In this document: positions 6,339 through 6,440 of the stretch, piece by piece | How positions within the stretch are numbered: position 1 is the stretch's first letter | Layout of the letters: the number at the start of each line of letters is the position of its first letter | From: Oleispira sp964022115 | GTDB lineage: Bacteria; Pseudomonadota; Gammaproteobacteria; Pseudomonadales; Oceanobacteraceae | NCBI GenBank assembly: GCA_964022115.1 | Contig: CAXIBC010000132.1 | Location: forward strand, 1 to 6,440 | Direction: 5' to 3' | DNA length: 6,440 nt | The notes under the pieces: model-generated | Databases searched by the model: none | The model's input: only the letters and a program-made list of their open reading frames with translations | Told to the model about the DNA's origin: nothing | Translations under genes and position numbers: made by a program

Positions 6339-6406
6339 TATTCTATATCTGAGTGGTTTACCAAGCTAAATCGTTCAAACTAACAAAATTTAAAACGGAC
6401 AAAAAT

Positions 6407-6440
6407 ATGTCGGGTAATACATTTGGTAAAAGTTTCACCG
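6407..6440 (+). CDS. aroC: Chorismate synthase, 5' end only
   Basis: Only the first 11 codons are present: MSGNTFGKSFT, cut by the window edge. The M-[SA]-G-N-T-[FI]-G start is characteristic of chorismate synthase (E. coli begins MAGNTIGQLF). The enzyme converts 5-enolpyruvylshikimate 3-phosphate to chorismate, the last step of the shikimate pathway, with reduced FMN. A short GGA (6397-6399) seven bases upstream is a plausible ribosome binding site. Position directly after prmB supports the call, because prmB-aroC is a conserved pair in gammaproteobacteria. No convincing own promoter is seen; TATATT at 6337-6342 has no good -35, so transcription may come from prmB through the inverted-repeat element. 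Confidence 0.82.
   Translation, partial: MSGNTFGKSFT

Noticed and set aside
6337..6349. aroC promoter at TATATT or TATATC
   Set aside because: The AT-rich -10-like boxes have no acceptable -35 at 16-18 bases, so they are not reported as a feature.

Overview
The window looks like ordinary chromosome from a gammaproteobacterium, probably marine and of moderate GC content. The evidence is a prmB gene followed by the first codons of aroC (a gammaproteobacterial arrangement), a DUF4892 secreted protein, a DTW-domain tRNA-modification protein and a DUF885 lipoprotein. I cannot name the genus with confidence. Alteromonadales/Shewanella-like or Oceanospirillales/Cellvibrionales-like hosts all fit.

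Layout. The left half (67-2879) is a three-gene minus-strand cluster, read right to left: a 67-residue zinc-ribbon protein, a DTW-domain (tRNA-uridine aminocarboxypropyltransferase family) protein, and a large DUF885 lipoprotein with a HEALPGHH metal-binding-like motif. A 54-bp divergent spacer (2880-2933) separates this cluster from a plus-strand pair: a secreted DUF4892 protein and a cytoplasmic patatin-like phospholipase, 29 bp apart and probably cotranscribed. A weak hairpin terminator and an extended -10 promoter follow. Next comes prmB (ribosomal protein L3 glutamine methyltransferase, GTG start). A 218-bp spacer then holds a 110-bp inverted-repeat element, and the window ends 34 bases into aroC (chorismate synthase).

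How the genes relate. The minus-strand cluster mixes tRNA modification with a periplasmic lipoprotein, so cotranscription does not imply one pathway. The DUF4892/patatin pair could act on envelope lipid, but only adjacency supports that. prmB and aroC are conserved neighbours without a shared pathway.

Unusual points: (1) a 16-bp tandem repeat that carries the stop codon of the DUF885 gene; (2) a roughly 140-residue low-complexity insertion with a (GGGS)n tract inside the patatin domain; (3) the structured inverted-repeat element upstream of aroC. I found no CRISPR array, rRNA or tRNA gene, transposase, phage gene or recognisable defence system. The longest stretch without a gene is the 218-bp prmB-aroC spacer.
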